From contig JAKOGI010001553.1 of the NCBI GenBank assembly GCA_029747015.1, forward strand, positions 147,501 to 211,500: a stretch of 64,000 nucleotides of DNA. The letters are read 5' to 3'. The translations under genes and the position numbers were made by a program. The notes below the pieces were generated by a model. That model did no database searches. It had not been told where the DNA came from and saw nothing but the letters and a program-made list of their open reading frames with translations. Positions 61,801 to 64,000 of the stretch are shown here, in pieces (positions within the stretch are counted from its first letter, which is position 1; each line of letters begins with the position of its first letter). This DNA is from Carnegiea gigantea (Eukaryota > Streptophyta > Magnoliopsida > Caryophyllales > Cactaceae).

Positions 61801-64000
61801 TATGCAGCATGATTCAACATGGAAAAGAAAACGTACTAGACATGACTCCTATCTGGAGTTTTGAACCGCTGACTTGCATATGTGATACCAGTCTTGTCAT
61901 CATAAGAGAATATCATATGCTTTATTATTCAGGATTTATTGATAAAAATTACATGAGTATGAGAATTAAGATGCTTTCTCTTCAGCTAAACGTGAAATTT
62001 CTGTGCAATAAAGACGGGTGGAGAAAATTTTGCATCATCAACTTCTATGCTATGTAAAGTCCATACAGGTAGAGCTGTAGACCTGGCTATCACGGCAAGC
62101 AAACCCAGTACAGTGAAACCCTTTTCTCTGTCATGATCAGAAGTAGAATAAACTTAAAATAGCAAGGTTGGTTCATAATTCTGTCATCCTCCTCCAACCC
62201 CCCCCCCCCAAAAAAAAAAGAAAGAAAAAGTAAGAACACCACACAAAGGGAGACAAAAGAGGGGAGAAAACATCGAACTCCACGGTTATGAATTACTTCA
62301 TTTATTCAGAAACTAATTTTCATATATGAAGTAGCTATTGCTTCATCACAATTGGAAAGGACGATCTACTATTTCCATAGCTTAACTATTATACCATCAA
62401 AGCACGAGTTCTGATGCTTTTTTTTATGTAATATCTGAAGACAAATAAAGAGCTCTACAGTTCATAGGAAATGGAGAATGACTGACGGGCTCTGTAAAAT
62501 GGACTATCAAAAGTATGACATTGCCTCTGGTGGCTGGCGGTGCTCCATGATATGAATGTGTACAACTGGCTTTATGTGCAAGATAATCCATACTACTTGC
62601 AAAAAGAAAAAAGAGGAAGGGTGTGACCAAAGGAAGGACGTTGAGCAGAATGACATGCAGTCAAAAGATTGCCATCTGTACGACTTCCTTTCAAAGCCAA
62701 CTAAATAGGGTTGCATAAATAAGCAATAATTGATAGAGCACTATTCTTCCTGACACTAAACAATGAACGGCAACAAGGGGAGAGACAAATAACAGTTGAC
62801 GAAACAAATGAAGGGAACGACTGAGGTTAGCATTGGCCTCCCAACTCATGGAGTTGATACCGTTAAGGGGGCTGCTAGAGGGGGATGAAAAAGGAAACTT
62901 ACCAACAAGCCATATACATCACAATAATGATAGAACTCTGGTCTCTCAGCCAATCCGCCAGCCCAACAGCGGAGCATGTTGAAGTTCATATCCGCATGGA
63001 ACTTGATGTCTGTTTGGTATCGCTTCTTAGAAAGCCGCAATAAGCCATCTGACAAAATCCAATTACCTCCACGGATAAATACAGGTTGTCCATTAACCTT
63101 GAACAACCTGTAAGTGATATTGTGTAAGGTTTTTCTTGCATTCATCAATGCTAATGATTTATAGTTTACTTGCAGGCATACCTTCCACCAGTAGCACGGT
63201 CTATATGGCTCTCAATTTTGCGGAATCCAAAGAGATGCTCCCATTTGTCAGACTCTCCAAACCCTTTGACATCAGCTGTTATACTGACATTGTATAGGGA
63301 TTGCTTCCCCATCCCATTCGGCCACCAGAGTTTTGGCTTATAGAAAAAAAGCTGCGACATCAGAAACATTAAAGCTTCATATCTGTGTCGTGTTGTGTTG
63401 TCCTCTCAACATATAGACAAGAAAATCCATTTTGAAAATACAGATGTTTGATGTATCAATTTTATAGTTCTAGACATGTAGACGAAGAGCAAATTTGTTA
63501 TGACAGCCCATTCATGGTCATCCTGCAAAGGAAATAAAAAAATATATAGTTTCAAACAAAAATTACAAATGACAACCCAGTGAGGACCCTGCTGAATTGA
63601 GTTCTCGCGGTGTGAAAGAGAGAGTCTGTTGTCTTCCATTGTACCACAACATGAGAGCTTGGGAAAGCTGCTAGCTTGTTCTTGTTGTCAACACAATGTA
63701 AAAGTTGGTTATGTAATACCCACTTTCTAAAAGTTGGATAATTCACCCAAATCTAGCTAGACAAGATTTGAACAATAGAAAGATCTGCACAAACCGCAGG
63801 AAATGTGTACTGAACACGTGTGCCTGGAGGGATAGATAGATGCTCAGTCCGAAGATGCTCTACCAGACAGACATGACCCTCGAGTTCAGCTGTTACTTGG
63901 ATATTCAAAGAACAATCTGCAACTCCGCTGCTTCTATTTTCCAGTTCAGTTGTAGCATGAAGGTATACTCTCTTATAGGCATCGAAGAATGTTGAGACCA
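58802..64000 (-). CDS. Mannosylglycoprotein endo-beta-mannosidase (GH2), partial
   Basis: Plant vacuolar-type glycosidase that cuts the Man-beta-1,4-GlcNAc bond of processed N-glycans. Seven exons visible, closing in phase: 64000-63795 (continues off the edge), 63351-63182, 63107-62903, 61735-61064, 60983-60756, 59895-59590, 59293-58802; about 759 of roughly 950 residues. Order: end of the sugar-binding domain and an immunoglobulin-like domain ([35 protein letters not shown]), then the GH2 barrel start [49 protein letters not shown], the predicted acid/base Glu in [10 protein letters not shown], the predicted nucleophile Glu in [10 protein letters not shown] and [20 protein letters not shown]. 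The C-terminal exons give [20 protein letters not shown] and end in GLTVK. Intron 5 (59896-60755) contains a 267-bp tandem duplication. The start codon lies beyond the right edge. Confidence 0.95.
60040..60573. repeat. 267-bp tandem duplication in mannosidase intron
   Basis: Two adjacent units (60040-60306 and 60307-60573), both starting CCTTAATTATAAAGAGATTA and ending near ACAAAAGATC...AGAGAA. They differ at roughly ten bases, so the duplication is fairly recent. Confidence 0.93.

Noticed and set aside
1..64000. CRISPR array or bacterial-type operon
   Set aside because: No spaced identical repeats of 20-40 bp, and all genes carry spliceosomal introns.

Overview
This is a flowering-plant nuclear genome window, most likely from a eudicot. 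It is AT-rich, its genes are split by GT-AG introns, and the gene set is plant-specific: TANGLED, a GUX xylan glucuronosyltransferase, a kinesin-14, a U/P-type cyclin and a plant endo-beta-mannosidase. Retrotransposons fill the largest gap between genes. I cannot name the species. There is no sign of an operon, CRISPR array, rRNA or organelle DNA.

Layout, left to right. (1) 1-8.9 kb, +: last ten exons of a mitochondrial Rho GTPase (Miro); the 5' part lies off the left edge. (2) 10.1-11.5 kb, -: two-exon U/P-type cyclin, convergent with Miro. (3) 13.2-16.7 kb, +: two-exon GUX4/5-like glycosyltransferase, divergent from the cyclin, with a Tourist-like MITE in its intron. (4) 16.9-35.9 kb: accessory region. 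It holds three relics of one NLR (Rx_N coiled-coil) gene, a young complete Copia element, a 3.3-kb solo LTR carrying a broken gene fragment, a SINE-like sequence, a short GAG-only LTR retrotransposon (TR-GAG type), a decayed Copia pol fragment and a 2.0-kb hAT-like non-autonomous DNA transposon. (5) 36.2-37.8 kb, -: TANGLED. (6) 39.0-43.6 kb, -: kinesin KIN-14S. (7) 45.3-51.5 kb, +: chloroplast DUF1995 protein, divergent from KIN-14S. (8) 52.4-57.9 kb, -: J-domain protein with a ferredoxin-like cysteine domain, convergent with DUF1995. (9) 58.8-64 kb, -: endo-beta-mannosidase (GH2), whose 5' part lies off the right edge.

The exon models were joined by hand. All codon phases close across all splice sites, which strongly supports them: cyclin 224 aa, GUX 595 aa, TANGLED 373 aa, KIN-14S 820 aa, DUF1995 348 aa, J-protein 277 aa, Miro 421 aa (partial), mannosidase about 759 aa (partial).

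The genes do not form a pathway; they look like a conserved neighbourhood. From memory of Arabidopsis, Miro, KIN-14S and DUF1995 are neighbours on chromosome 5; Miro3, a cyclin, TANGLED and a DnaJ gene are neighbours on chromosome 3; GUX5 and endo-beta-mannosidase are neighbours on chromosome 1. This window may therefore keep, on one chromosome, an ancestral block that Arabidopsis split up after duplication. The transposon-rich 16.9-35.9 kb stretch would then be a later expansion between GUX and TANGLED.
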